Assembly (NCBI GenBank): GCA_017311315.1
Contig: CM029669.1
Location: 21,648,711-21,712,710 of the forward strand
Direction: 5' to 3'
DNA: 64,000 nt
Origin: Dendrocalamus latiflorus
Taxonomy: Eukaryota; Streptophyta; Magnoliopsida; Poales; Poaceae
Part shown: piece by piece, positions 1-11,676 of the stretch
Numbering within the stretch: the first letter of the stretch is position 1
Layout: each line of letters opens with the position of its first letter
Made by a program: the position numbers and the translations under genes
Notes under the pieces: model-generated
The model's input: the letters and a program-made list of their open reading frames with translations, nothing else
Told to the model about the DNA's origin: nothing
Databases searched by the model: none

Positions 1-1372
1 GCATGGTACAACATAGTACACAGCATTAGTTCAATGAGAACAAAAAAGTAGCTAGTTTAGATCACGTGTAGATGATAGGCACCGTTTGCAGATACAGTAT
101 CGCTCAAGTTATTGTTCTGATTATACCGCATAGATATCGAATGCATCCTATGTCGATCTGTGAAATTTGCTGCTTCATCCACATGAGTAGCGTACATCGA
201 TCAGAAAATTAATATTCCACTCCAACACAGTTCGTTAAAAAAAAAACAAATCCACTCCACTGTACACATGCATGCGTATGCATGTGCACACACGACGCCA
301 CACGTCAGGAGCGGAGTCACCAATTAATATTAATTAACCAACACATGATCGATATTTAAAAGTATAAATTATTAAGCTTTTGGTCCAACTAATCCATTTG
401 GGTTTTATTGAAGTCTACGTGCCATAAACATTGGATCCTTGCATGGAAAGACAAATGCTACATAGGCAACACATGGCCATGATTATGACGTATCCACATG
501 GCCTACATGATAACCATGAGAATGCGATTGTCCCACCACCTTTGTTATTTCATTCTGATAAACTCATAAACTACATATATACACTAATCTTTCTGATTAA
601 TCCCATCTTGGATGCTAAATTGATTAAGCATGTTCACAAAGTGGAGATCCGTATTAAGTCGTCATGTTGCATGTGAGCTAGCTTTGCAACAAACCAGACG
701 TACCATTGCAAGCAATCCATATAAACAATAAGCAAATGCATTCTTATAAAAATTCAGCATATGAGTATATATTAAAATTGATTGCATAGCAATAAAATAT
801 AAACAAAGGCAGCTACTTATGAGCGGAAAAAGCCTCGCGATACTTGAAGTACCAAGCATGTATATGCAAACAATATATATAATGCACCTAACATGCATGG
901 TCTGAGATTTCACTTAATTCTTATAGCTATTTTTTTGTTGGCAGTTTTAATTGAGACCAAGCACTGGCTAGGAGGTGATAACTGATAAGCTATGAATTAC
1001 AGTCAGAGAAATATGGCCCATTTTTTTATGACCAAAATTCATAAATGTGAATTGATGATGAATCAATGCAAAAGGTGTCCAAAGCAAAGGTTAGAAAGGC
1101 TAAATAAATCCCTTGGAAGCCAACAGACCCCATGTGGCATCATCAGCCTTTGTTGTCGCCAACCAACTCGGCCTTGCGGTGGGCCGGGTCGAAGGAGGAG
1201 ATCTGATCCTCCCTTCCTTTCCCTCACCTGCTCCCTTCTCATCCAAGCCAATGGCATTCCTAGTACTTCCTTCATAATTGAAGGGCATATTTTCTTCTTC
1301 CAAACGTCTCTTCTCAGAATTGGTCCCGCTCATATCGACTTCTCCGTTGGGTCTTTGACTTCTAATTTCTAG

Positions 1373-1640
1373 TTTTTTAATTTTATTTTTTCTAGCTTTT
1401 GGTTTTTTGAGCTTTTTTGCTTTTGCTTTTTTTCATATTCATTTGAATTGTTTATGATAGGCTAACACGTTTTTGTATTTCTAAATTTTTTTAATTTAAT
1501 TACATCAAAAAGGTTATAAGTAGCTACAGTGAAAATAAATCAGTTACAATACTAAACAGTAAAAAATAAACCATAAACCACTTAAAAAACCAAATGAGCA
1601 GCCCGTTAGCTAAAACCCTTCTAAGCCAAATCACTCCATT
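1373..1640 (-). repeat. Dispersed AT-rich repeat, family R1, copy 1 (inverted)
   Basis: A T-rich block followed by the pattern of short homologies (TAAATTTAAAAAA-like tract, a GTTAACCC/TGATGG-like core, oligo-A interspersed with AAAG) that also occurs in the other orientation at about 6850-7130, 9262-9500 and 36605-36880. Reading these together suggests one MITE-like family. I could not fix the ends or a target duplication. Confidence 0.4.
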
Positions 1641-1727
1641 TTTGTAGGTCTACCGCTAAATGAAGGTGTTGCAAAAATAGTGGTAGATTTTCCTTCTAAA
1701 TCGACAACTCAGCGTCAAGGAGTCAAT

Positions 1728-1970
1728 AATAGCCCTGTCTTTTTCAACTTTTGACTTCAATTTTTAACTTTTCTACAGTAACTAGTTTTTAAACGAAGTA
1801 TTTTTTAAAATAGGATCTACTAGTTAATTGTAGTACATACTGTACCGACTTCATTTATATGGGTAAAAACCACACGTGAATTTCTGTTACTCTGTAATCT
1901 TTCATATGAACAGTCTAAAAGCCAAAAGCCGCAGTCAAAAACCATAAGTCTCAGCCAAAAAGAAGAGGCC
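1728..1970. repeat. Tourist-like MITE, family R2, diverged copy
   Basis: The left end resembles GGCCTGTTCTTTT and the right end resembles its complement (AAAGAAGAGGCCC). The core, with CTACTAGTTAATTGTAGTA and TTACTCTGTAATCT, is shared with copies at 4676-4917, 12690-12903 and 36009-36234. Possible AAT duplications flank it, but this copy is diverged. Confidence 0.55.
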
Positions 1971-2157
1971 CAATATGTCAGGTGTTAGTACACGCCGCTA
2001 TATAGTGGATACGTTAGTGCTACATCATCCGTCTGTCTTTATTCAGAGACATTTACGTCTACACAAATTCTGCTCCCAATCAATTTGTCTACTATAGCCC
2101 ACCAAAATTGCAAAACAAAGGGGGAAAATCTAAATCCATATAGCATGCAGAACTTTG

Positions 2158-2618
2158 TTCGAAGGTTCATCTAGTTTCTTAAACTATGAAAACAGATATT
2201 TAATACTCAAACTTTGCAATCTAGTTTAAATAACACCTTGATCCAGTTTCGCGTGATGGTATTGCTCACATGACGCAATGAGTGAGTGGTTTTACCATAT
2301 AGGATGATGCATGAACAAGTTTAGGTGAATGACATGTGGACCCACATGGCCTTCTCTTCCTAATCGAAACAGAGAGAAAGGGAACTACAGGGGCGGTGGC
2401 CATGGAAACACAGTCGTGAGCTCGGTGGGGGACAAGCCTCTGTAGCTCCACATATCATCGACCCAATTTAGTCAGCATATCATTTTACGTGGTAAAACCT
2501 CATACTTATCGCGTCACGCGAGTAATACCATCATACGAAATCGGGTTAGAATGTTATTTGAATCGTATTGCAAAATTCAGAAGTTTAATATCTAATTTTA
2601 TAGTTCGAGCCTTCGAGG
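2158..2618. repeat. Fold-back element with ~110-bp imperfect inverted arms
   Basis: The left arm (about 2158-2275) reads CGAAGGTTCATCTAG... through a GATGGTATTGCTCACATGACGC segment. The right arm, read in reverse, gives CGAAGGCTCGAACTAT... through GATGGTATTACTCGCGTGACGC. The arms match along about 110 bases with many substitutions, so the element is old. The centre contains no supported gene. No clear target duplication was found. Confidence 0.55.
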
Positions 2619-2751
2619 TGCTGAACGGATCTTAAGTAAAGTTATCCATCAGCTAGAACTGCACAAATTAAACCACCCAATTTCCCCACAAGAAAAAAAA
2701 GTCCTTTTTTAAGACTAAAAAAAGACCTGATTTGTCTCATAGACCACACAG

Positions 2752-2772
2752 CCCCCCCCCCCCCCGGGGGGG
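2752..2772. repeat. C14-G7 homopolymer junction
   Basis: A run of 14 C followed directly by 7 G. The two runs could pair as a short hairpin. Length is prone to sequencing error. Confidence 0.8.
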
Positions 2773-4146
2773 CACGGATGCAATATCACCACATGCCCAA
2801 AAGTCAAGCTAAGCTGCTGCTGCAGCAGCGGCTAGATTTGATCAGAGGAGCAGAAGAGAAGCCCAGATCAATGGTGTTGTTCGATAGATCGATACTAGGC
2901 TTCTTTATTCCTCTCCGTGTTGTTTTCTTTGCGCTTTGCTTTATTCCCACCCTACTCTACAAAACCGAACGGCTCACTTAACTGGTCACTTCTGCAAGAC
3001 GGCAACCAACTAGCGTTATTTCCAAGCCGTTGATGAATCCATGCTACTAGTCTGCGTGCTGCTTCCAAGCTACTCCTCTCCACTTGTTTCTCTTTTGTAC
3101 CTTGTGCATGCATGCCGTGCCTTTTGATTTCCTCCCTCCTGTTTATTCTTCCTCACACCATCTTTGCCTCCACTACTTGCTTGCATTGCTCCGTTTTCTT
3201 TCACACAAGAAAAACATTGGGTTCACCACAAGCTAGCATCGCCAATAATGGCCTCGTTGTTTTCAGCTTATAACTTATGACCTTTTCTAAACAAATAAAC
3301 GAGGGCCGTTTCAAAACGGCTTATTAGGATAGTCTTTTTGAAGTAGCTTATCGGAATTTAGTTATTTACACAAACACTCATGCTAGGATTAAAAGACATC
3401 ATTTGCAGCCATAAACAATAAGCCACAATCAAAAAGGACTTATCCAATGTCTGTGTACATCAATCCGGTAATGTTCAATTGTTCATGCCCACACGCATGA
3501 GGTTTGGCACTGTTCATGCCTACATGAGAAAACAAAATCCTATCTACAGAAGTATAGATTAACTATCTGGGAATACCATTTTTTTGGTTAAATGCTGTCC
3601 ATCACAAATAAAAACTAACCCACATGTCCTTGTAGGAGAGGGTCGGATGTCTAAATTTAGACCATAAGATGGAGGCTAAAAAAAATCTATACGCACTTAC
3701 AAGAAGGCGTCGACACATTAATTTCTGGTTTATCCCTACTTACACATTGATTTTTGATCGAACAACTCAAAACCAGTCTAGTATCGTGGAACCACAGGAG
3801 ACCTTACAAGTCCCTGATACAAACAACGTTAGCACTCCAATTGTTTAATCCGACGGTGGACAATCAATACCAATTTTATTATCACTGTTTTCCTCCTGGT
3901 TTTTAGCAGGGTCAGCCAGCCAAAGTAAATGAACTTACAGATTTTCTATTTTCACATGCACCTGAAATTTTACAAACCATAGCTGATTTTCTCACCTTCG
4001 AATCAGTGTGAAGATTCATGCTCTGGCGAGTTGTCTTCCTTCTCTCCGATGCTCGACGACTATGGCGGCAGTCGGTGGATTAGGGTAAGAGTTCGCCCGT
4101 CTAGGGTTCATATTCACTAGTGTCCTCGGGCTTAGAGGGGGACCGG
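2773..4146. other. Intergenic, no gene seen
   Basis: No reading frame with coding character. About 3245-3450 holds a MITE-like piece (GGCCTCGTTGTTTTCAGCTTATAA near 3250 and an ATAAGCCACAATCAAAAAGGAC end near 3420), but I could not define matching ends. Confidence 0.5.
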
Positions 4147-4154
4147 GGTGGCAG

Positions 4155-4311
4155 CCAATGGTGGATCTAGGCCTTAGGCTAGGTAGACGATAGCCCGAGG
4201 CCTAGGATCAAAGGCCCAATAAAAATTCTCTTGAAAAATCACAAAAAATACAGGCTCAACCAAAAAATAGCTGGCCTGCCCTAGGCTTGGGCCGTGGCTA
4301 GCTCCGCCCTC
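4155..4311. mobile_element. Short hAT-type MITE with 8-bp target duplication
   Basis: A 157-bp segment flanked by the identical 8-mers GGTGGCAG at 4147-4154 and 4312-4319. Its ends, TGGTGGATCTAGGCC on the left and GGCTAGCTCCGCCC on the right, are imperfect complements of the type seen at ends of rice hAT elements (CAGGGGCGGA-like). An 8-bp duplication is the hAT signature. It has no coding capacity. Confidence 0.65.
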
Positions 4312-4319
4312 GGTGGCAG

Positions 4320-4672
4320 CGGACCGTCGGTGGGCAGCGACAGTGATGATGTGTTGAGGCAGCAATGGCGCTGCTGGACGCGGGCGAGGAGTGTTGGTGG
4401 GCGGGTTGGCGAGGGGTGGTGACGAACGAAATGGTTAGAAGGCGGTGAGAGGTGGTGGCGGAGCAGGCGCCAGTATCCACTGGAGATGAGGAAGGGAGAT
4501 AGTGGCGGGATCTCACCGGAGAGGAAGAAAGGGAGGCGACGACGCCTGCGGGAATGTGAGACGGGGCGAAGGACGAGGGGGGCAGAGCGGCAGGAGGAGC
4601 TCGTCGGCGGGAGGCAGCACGGGGGTTCGGTGGGAGGCAGCATGGGGGTTAGAGCGGTGGTGACAATTGGAT
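4320..4672. other. GC-rich segment without an identifiable gene
   Basis: Purine-rich, GC-rich DNA with overlapping open frames in several phases, none with recognizable motifs. It may be old coding or promoter DNA, but nothing supports a specific gene. Confidence 0.4.
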
Positions 4673-4675
4673 TAA

Positions 4676-4917
4676 GGGCCTGTTCTTTTCGGCTGCAGCT
4701 TATGGCTTTTGGCTGAAATTTTTGAATTTTGACTATTTACGGTACAGATTACGGAGAAACAGATATTCACTTGCGATTTTGGCTAGTATAGATGTTGGGC
4801 TTTTAACGTGTAGATCGTTTAACTTGTAGACCCCGTCTTGAGAAAATACTCCGTTTAAAAGTTAGGTACTGTAGCAAAAGCCAAAAGCCGCCAGCTTCGG
4901 AGGAAAAGAACAGGCCC
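4676..4917. mobile_element. Tourist-like MITE (PIF/Harbinger type), family R2, best copy
   Basis: The 242-bp element starts GGGCCTGTTCTTTT and ends AAAAGAACAGGCCC, a perfect inverted repeat of 14 bp. It is flanked by TAA at 4673-4675 and 4918-4920, the 3-bp duplication expected of PIF/Harbinger MITEs. It lies about 220 bp upstream of the TATA-like box of the CDK-inhibitor gene, so it could influence that promoter; this is inference only. Confidence 0.8.
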
Positions 4918-5135
4918 TAAGTAGGGTTAGGGTTGAAGCAGAAAGTGATATAGGTGAGTTATAGAGGAGAGAGAGGGGGGATTTGAGCTATAACATTATA
5001 ATCTAGCGGTGGTAAAATCAATAACGATTTAAAAAATTTCAAGCGACTGTAGCCGGTCCCATGAATTTAAGTTACCCCACAGGCCCACACAAACCGTTTA
5101 TCTTTTTTCTCTCTCCCTCTCTCTCTCTAGACGAC

Positions 5136-5144
5136 TATTTAATA
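5136..5144 (+). promoter_or_regulatory. TATA-like box of the SMR gene
   Basis: The sequence TATTTAATA lies directly after a CT-rich tract (about 5101-5130, a plant Y-patch/GA-type promoter feature) and about 160 bp upstream of the ATG at 5303. Spacing is compatible with a 5' UTR of about 130 bases. Confidence 0.5.
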
Positions 5145-5302
5145 GCCTTGGCGCTACCGCCTCGGCCTCATTTCTCTTCCTTCTCTTGTCTTCTCTCTCC
5201 GCCACAAGTCCCCAACCTAAATTTCCACCCGCCTCTTCTCCTCTCCTGCACTCAACGACTTGCCCTTGATCCCCACACGCAAACCAAAATTCGCCTCGCC
5301 AG

Positions 5303-5686
5303 ATGAGCTCTCCGGCAGCCGCAGGCGACGTCCTCCCGCCGCTGCCGCCGATCAAGACGACGGTGGCGGCGGTGGCTGCGCCTGCGCCTGAGCCTTCGTT
5401 GGCCTCGCCATCGACGGCGCCGGACGCGAAGCCCCTGCCGCCGCCGGCGGAGGAGGAGGCGGAGCCCACGACGCCGACGTCGGAGGAGAGCAAGCTCCGA
5501 ACGCTGACCGAGTGCCCGCCGGCGCCGCGGAAGCCGGCGTGGACGGCGCCTACCAAGCGGAAGTCGCCGTCGTCGTCGTCTCCGCCGCCGGCGGCATCGG
5601 CACGGCAGTTGTTCTTCGCCGTCCCGCGCGACCTCTCCGCCGTGTTCCGGTCCCTGCCGTCCAAGAAGCGGATCCGCGCGGGCTGA
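5303..5686 (+). CDS. SIAMESE-RELATED (SMR) cyclin-dependent kinase inhibitor
   Basis: A single-exon gene for 127 residues. The SIM/SMR family inhibits CDK-cyclin complexes in the plant nucleus and promotes the switch from division to endoreduplication or growth arrest, often under stress. Visible family motifs are TPTSEESKL (residues 57-65), CPPAPRKP (71-78, the hallmark) and a C-terminal FFAVPRDLSAVF segment (104-115) that fits the cyclin-contacting motif, followed by basic KKRIR. The N-terminal half is Ala/Pro-rich and probably disordered. Length fits the family (about 80-130 residues). The ATG at 5303 is the first in this frame after the TATA-like box. The stop is TGA at 5684. GC content of the frame is high, as in grass genes. 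No intron is needed, as is usual for SMR genes. Which rice SMR it is I cannot say. Confidence 0.88.
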   Translation: MSSPAAAGDVLPPLPPIKTTVAAVAAPAPEPSLASPSTAPDAKPLPPPAEEEAEPTTPTSEESKLRTLTECPPAPRKPAWTAPTKRKSPSSSSPPPAASARQLFFAVPRDLSAVFRSLPSKKRIRAG

Positions 5687-7972
5687 CGGATCGGCTCTGT
5701 GGCTCAGTTGGCCGTAATTTATGAGCTCCATGGTACCATGGTTGATTTCCCGGCGAATTCTTGGAGTTCTTGTGTTTCTTTTTTCTTCCTCTTCTGTCTC
5801 TATTTTTTAGTTTCTTGGTTCCCACGGCCATGGTAAAATCTCGTGCAAATAATGTGTTGTTTTTACTTATTTCTTTCTCTCTTTTAGGGGGTTTGTGTGA
5901 AGGAGAAATTGTAGAATTGAAAAGGGTTGTTAGTATTTATAGGAATGAATGGGAAAAAGTTTAAAGAGTTGTAAGAGAATTCCCAGAGATCTTGTTAATT
6001 ATTAATTATAGCTCACAGCTATCAAGATTATGAGCTCAATTCTGTTGTTCTGCCGTCATTAGCCTTGATTCTCGTGTCAATTGCAGCTCAAATTTTAGCA
6101 CATGAAGAACAGTGTGACCAATGGCAGGCACTTAGGTGGACCGAACTCTTCTGCACATGAAGAACACACACAGAATTGCCAGATTTAACTGAATCCTGAC
6201 ATGTTTTAAGGCTGTTGATCCAAATGCGCATTGCGTTGCGCGCCTCGCAAAACTCAGATTTGCAGAATTGTTTGAGCTTAAGGACGGATCCATGGAGGGA
6301 GTACTACTACTATGTATGGAGAGCTGAGGTGAAGAAAATTCCATTGGTGGGTGGGTTGGGATGTACTTTTGGTTCGTTAGTCCCAGCGCTGGCGAGGGAA
6401 GAAGATAGATAGGCAGCAGAGAATCTTCTATTCATGAGAACAACATGGCATAGTTTTTTTCACCTCCCTCTCCAGACCTTTCCTCCTCATTTATCTCTGT
6501 AAAAATCTGGTTGTCTGCTTGCTGTTGATGCCAGTACACCCTGCTGTCTAGCAGTCTAGCTTGGAAAAAACCCAATTTGTAAAACTGCTGTTCTTCAGTT
6601 AACTACATGCCCAGCCACTACTCACAACTGAGCTACTGGTAAAGGCTCCATATGATCAGCCAGTCCCAGTGGCAGGCAGAGTTCACATGATGATTTCTCT
6701 TGCCTCCATAGGTAGCAGTAGCACTCTCACTGTCACAGGCATATGTAATTATGGAAGCATTCAGATCCATGGGAGTGAGGAAGGAAGGAGGGAGTTGTGC
6801 ATGATTGAAGATCCATAATAAAGAAGTGGAAACTAAAGCTGAAATTTTGGTGCCGCTCAGTTGGATTAAAATAAGCTATTTTATAACTGAAATTGCACTG
6901 TAGGTAACTGAAACTATACTGTAACTAATGATAACTTATTTGACGTAACTAAATTTAAAAAAATTGAAAATAAAAAAGGTTAACCCATCATAGACAATGT
7001 AAACAAATACAGGAAAAATCAACAAAAAAAGGTAAAAAACAAAAAAAGTAAAATTTACGAATAATAAAAAAACAAGTTAGAGGTTTAAACTGAAATTAGC
7101 AGCAGAAAATGGTTGTTACATTTGCAGTTAGAGCCTGCTCTCGCCCCCTCAGGAATAGGTCTCAGCCCTCCTCGTTTTAGGTAGCCATTATGAGAGAGCA
7201 GCAGATGGCAGGCAGGCGTACGGGATGTATGGTCGTATATCGGTACTTAGGCCTGATAATGTGCTCTGCAGAGGGCACTTTAATTAACGGGCACCGTACT
7301 GGAGCGGGTGTGGCATGGATGGTTGGCACTGCTACGGTTGTGTGTGTTGTGTCGTGCGGCGATGTCAAGGGGAGGGAAGGAGGTGGAGAGATTCCTGTGG
7401 AGACAAGGGGCATGTGCAGGGGATCAAATCAAAGCGGCAGGGGAGGACGCGGCAGAGCAGGAGGGGTGGCAGAGGAGAGGCGCAAAGAAAAAGCAGCCAT
7501 CATCTCCTCCCCCTGCATTGCCCTGTAATCATGAGCATTCCCAATCCAAGGAGCACCGCTATGCCTATGCTTACCGAATTCTTCGTACCAAGTTCGGTCG
7601 AATAGTATAGATCGAGACTAGTCGGCATGGATCATGGGTACGGATGTTTGCTTATGTTATGCTGTTTATATAAAATTTTTTCTCTCCTTGAAAACACTTG
7701 AAGTTCTTAAAGAACTCCATTGTTGTTGGAAAAGGTATTACTCCTAGTACTACAATATTAGGGACGACTTTGCCAACATGGAGCATGAAAAAGAAACGGC
7801 AATTGGAGAGCATCGACTGGACCCGAGCTGCTGGCCCCATATTTGGAAAAATTTCTAATATGCAACGGTGATACAACCGAGTTGGTGTAACAAGCCAATA
7901 GGGTTGTGACACGTAGCAATATACACTGTAGCAGCCATTAAAAACAAGTAAAAATAATGTTTCCGTACTGCT
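5687..7972. other. Intergenic downstream of SMR, no gene seen
   Basis: The 3' UTR of the SMR gene probably occupies the first few hundred T-rich bases. The remainder has only short open frames without coding character. It includes the R1 repeat at 6850-7130. Confidence 0.5.
6850..7130 (+). repeat. Dispersed AT-rich repeat, family R1, copy 2
   Basis: It shares with 36605-36880 a run of homologies in the same order: GGTAACTGAAA, a CTTATTTGACRTAA word, TAAATTTAAAAAA, GTTAACCCATCA and repeated AAAAAAG tracts. It is probably a MITE or small element whose ends I cannot place. Confidence 0.5.
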
Positions 7973-7980
7973 ATAGTACT

Positions 7981-8698
7981 CAGGGGCGTAGCCAGCAGGG
8001 GGGCTTGGTGAGGCTTGAGCCTCACCTCCCCCCGATGGCAACCAACAAGCAAAGTAGAAGTGATTTTATATATTTACTTGTTGCCTTTATATTATTTGCT
8101 GCTTTGCTGCTTGCCATTTTGCTTGAGCAAAGTAAAGCAAAACAAGCAATCAAAAGCCTTCTGCCATTGGTAACAACCAACAACCTACTTTTAGTAATGC
8201 TTGCCATTTTGCTTACTACTTGCTTACTTCTTGCCTTTCTCTGCGCTCTAAACATTTTCGTTGCTCGAGAGCAAAAGTTACTGCTGATTTCCACAGCACG
8301 ATTTCTTCCCAGTTTATCATAACCAAATTAAAATCATAATAAACTTGTTTCAAAAATTGTACTGCCCAGCCGTATCAATAGGCATCACCCACAAAAACAG
8401 CACCAATGAACATTGTCTCCTTCATCTTGTTCTATACTGTCTCCTCGGGCAAACCTTCCAATGACCTATTTTCTGCCATCCAAACTCTAAATCAAGTGGT
8501 TCAAAATTTTAAATTCATCTACATTTATATTATACTTCCAAGTACCTATTTTATACATTTTTATTTCATTTGATTTTATTTTGTTTGGGCCGCTTTTCAC
8601 GTTTAGACTACGATATTTCCGAGTATGACTTCGCTAATCTTTCTCACCACCAGTATGCTTTGAGCCCACCCTCTATTTTCTTTCTGGCTTCGCCACTG
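7981..8698. mobile_element. Non-autonomous hAT element with 8-bp target duplication
   Basis: The 718-bp element has ends CAGGGGCGTAGCCAG and CTGGCTTCGCCACTG (inverted, two mismatches). It is flanked by identical ATAGTACT at 7973-7980 and 8699-8706. The TIR type and 8-bp duplication place it in the hAT superfamily. The interior (8040-8330) has a 121-codon open frame rich in Leu, but it matches no transposase domain, so I treat the element as non-autonomous. Confidence 0.88.
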
Positions 8699-8912
8699 AT
8701 AGTACTACTACAGTGATTTTTTGTCCACGTGGCAGCCTCGGATTGGCTTGTGACACAAAGCCGGCTGTGCAATGGTGACACAGTAGAATTTCTCCCATAT
8801 CAGGAGCAGGTGAGCAGAACACGAGAAAGGGGGATAGAAACAATGCGTCCTGAGCTGGTAATAATGAACTATATCAACTGTGTGTCTACAGGAAATTTGG
8901 TTGCACCACTAA

Positions 8913-9185
8913 GAGCAAGTATAATAGTATAGCTAACTAGTGGCTATAACACTTGTCCATTTCATCTATAGCCTTCAAAAAAATAGTTCATACAATAAGG
9001 TAGCTATTACAATAACTATTTGGCCCCACGTGTAAGAGAGTGAAATGCATATTTTTACGTGCTATAGCTAGCTGTAATTTAGTAGCCAGCTTCCTTCTCT
9101 CTCTTCCTTTCTCTCTCTGCCACGTAATATTTGGTTGATATTATATTTGCTATAGCCTGCTGACTAAGCCTTATTGTACCTGCTC
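8913..9185. mobile_element. MITE with TAA target duplication
   Basis: A 273-bp element beginning GAGCAAGTATAATAG and ending TATTGTACCTGCTC, an imperfect inverted repeat. TAA occurs at 8910-8912 and 9186-9188. Size, TIR and 3-bp duplication fit a Tourist-like MITE. Confidence 0.7.
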
Positions 9186-9188
9186 TAA

Positions 9189-11576
9189 TCATAATAAAAG
9201 AGGCGATAAATGTAAGAGTGGCGAAGTCAAACGGTAAGTAGCTAGGACGGCACACACACAAATCGCTTGAGCTTAAAAGTTTTAGATTATAGCTTATTTT
9301 ACAATATAGTGGCTAAAATATTTATTTTATAATATAATAGTTAAAAATACACGGTATCTACTGTTATATTTTTCAACCTAACTAAACTTAAAAATTAAAT
9401 AATTATATCATCATAAATAAGGAAAAAATAAAAAAAATATCGCAAGAAAAAGATGAAAGTAAACAGCTAGAAATCTGATGTAGAAACTCTAACGAAGAGG
9501 GCCTAGTTGGCTACGTAACAGTGTCATATATTCTTGGGAACAATGAGATAATGCCTCATTGACCTTTCTTTCGATTGCACGAATGGAACGTTACAGCAGT
9601 AAAAGCTAGCGGTAACACACACTGTAGACAGTGAGTAACTCTCGATCTGTTACTGCTAGCGTGCGAGTAATAAAAATACAGGTACGTACGTACCAGGTGA
9701 GGCAGTAAATATATAGAAGACGAGATTTCTACTCTTACCTAATGTCCTTGGCTTCTGTTCAGTCCCCTACATTCCCTCTGGCAAACGCAATCTCGCTACT
9801 TGGCGCACACAGCTCATCTCTCTCTGACACCGCATATTGATACTACTACTGGTGTACCGTAGCTCAATATGTTTAGGGATCAGATCATACGGTGTAAAAA
9901 TATAAATGTGGCATGTTGCTTAATAATAGCCTCATTTAAGCTGTCTGCCCTAAATTATCAGCTTGGTCACTGACACATGTAAACCCAATCGGAAGAGTAC
10001 AGGATAATTACTAATTACCACTGCCAGATAATTTACAGGCCTTTTTTGCTTAGGAATTTTTGACAGATTGAAGCATAACACACTACATCCATGGTAGTAG
10101 GAGAATGTTTTTCACCATCCCTAAAAAGAACTTGTTTGGCATCATTGGAGGTACAGCCACAGTTTTGGATTTGGATTTGCACCCAGATAGCTAACCAATT
10201 CTTTCTCCTTTTTTAAAAGAGTAATTTATCAGCAAGTTTGGATCTGAGAGCAGCTGAGCTGGTTGTTTATCTTTCCTTTTGGGCTTACTTTTGCATCCAA
10301 TGCAGCATTAAAAAGGAGGCAATTGTACAGTAACCACCCCCATATGATTCCTTCACCCCAATAAAAATCCTGGTTAAGACAGCCAGTGTAGATCCAAATG
10401 TCACCACTTTGCCCAACCACTGCCAGCCAGCCACTCTCCTTCCAAGATAGCCAAGGTATCTTTGCATGTTTATGCACTTGTACGTATGCACAACGGAAGG
10501 TAAAAAAAAGGGGAACCCTGTGATGCTAGAAAATCTTGTACATGCGATGCGGTTTATTTTGGTGCCTACGATCCTATTCATTTTCATTTTGGAAGGCACT
10601 GTGAAGACATTATGAAATACTAGGAGAAAGAGACGTCGCTACACGTACGAGCAACATTTTTATGAATAAGTCAACTAATATTTGGGTGCAACCGTGCAAT
10701 GCACGGGTTGTAGCTTATGGTGCCTATCTAGTATCTACCAGTATCAGCAGGTACTACACAATTTTACGAAAGAGTCATGTAGTATATGTTTTTTCAGGGT
10801 TTGTTCCCTGCAAAGTGCCAACAGAGATGCAAATGGAAATGGGACTAGCATCAGATCCTGCATCTGCCCTTCTCAGGGTGTAGTGAACTGACATGAGTAC
10901 ATGAGTAGATCCACGTCACAGCAGCAGGAGTGAGTTGCCATGGATGACCAAAGTGGCAGATCTAGAAGGAAACAAACAGGCAGCTCTGTGTGAAGGTTAG
11001 CTGCGACTTGCCATTGCTCACAGTCACAGGGACCCACTCCCACAAATCTTCCCCCTTCTATTTCTTTAACATATAAAAAACCTGCAGAGCACACAAGGTG
11101 CATCACAGCATCAGTGTTCTAGCCTTCTGGGACTGTGGTACTTTTCAGCCCTGCCAGGACAGATTAGGTGGAAAGTGAGGCCAAGCCACCAGATCCCTGT
11201 AGTACTGGCTAAAGCAAAATGCACACTGTTACTAGTACAAAGTTGAAATACAGCCAATGTATTACAAGAAGAAAAAACATGTAGTACTAGTAATTAGTAC
11301 TAATTTTTTTTGCCTCCCAAAACATTTTCAGCCAGTGCAGCTATCAGTTATGTGTACTTTCAGCAACATGTAGCTAGTGCCTTTTACCCCCTCATCTTAC
11401 AGCTGAAGCAACACTCATGAGAGGTGATCCCACTTGCTCTGTCAGTGAGTGGCAAAGGTCCATATCTTGATACTCAAGCAATGCCATGTTCCTCCCTCCC
11501 TCTCTTTTTTAGGCTTTTGACCACTAAAGCCTTTGGGCACAACTGCACAAGAGAAGAAGGCACCAAAGGCACACAA
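9189..11576. other. Intergenic, no gene seen
   Basis: There is no coding frame that I can support. It contains the R1-like repeat at 9262-9500 and a palindrome at 10687-10710 (CAACCGTGCAATGCACGGGTTG-like) that resembles a Helitron terminal hairpin. No correctly spaced CTRR end was found beside the palindrome. Confidence 0.5.
9262..9500 (+). repeat. Dispersed AT-rich repeat, family R1, copy 3 (diverged)
   Basis: A weak match to the R1 order of motifs (ACTAAACTTAAAAATTAAAT, then oligo-A interspersed with AAAGATGAAAG). Ends undefined. Confidence 0.35.
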
Positions 11577-11676
11577 NNNNNNNNNNNNNNNNNNNNNNNN
11601 NNNNNNNNNNNNNNNNNNNNNNNNNNNNNNNNNNNNNNNNNNNNNNNNNNNNNNNNNNNNNNNNNNNNNNNNNNNN
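11577..11676. other. Assembly gap of 100 N
   Basis: One hundred N bases, a conventional placeholder. True size unknown. Anything said about elements crossing this point is uncertain. Confidence 0.99.

Larger units (their letters stand above)
1..2157. other. Non-coding, AT-rich intergenic DNA
   Basis: I see no convincing gene on either strand. The open frames are short, lack codon bias and match no family I know. The stretch contains the two repeats listed separately at 1373-1640 and 1728-1970. The rest is AT-rich sequence with scattered CATG-rich words around 270-480. Confidence 0.6.

Noticed and set aside
4281..4716. Overlapping frames of 72-120 codons
   Set aside because: Low-complexity, in conflicting phases, no family likeness.
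5098..5831. Minus-strand and shifted frames over the SMR gene (up to 188 codons)
   Set aside because: Shadows of the GC-rich SMR exon; no motifs and no promoter.
10684..10712. Palindrome CAACCGTGCAATGCACGGGT resembling a Helitron 3' hairpin
   Set aside because: No CTRR terminus at the correct distance on either strand and no 5' TC end could be paired with it.
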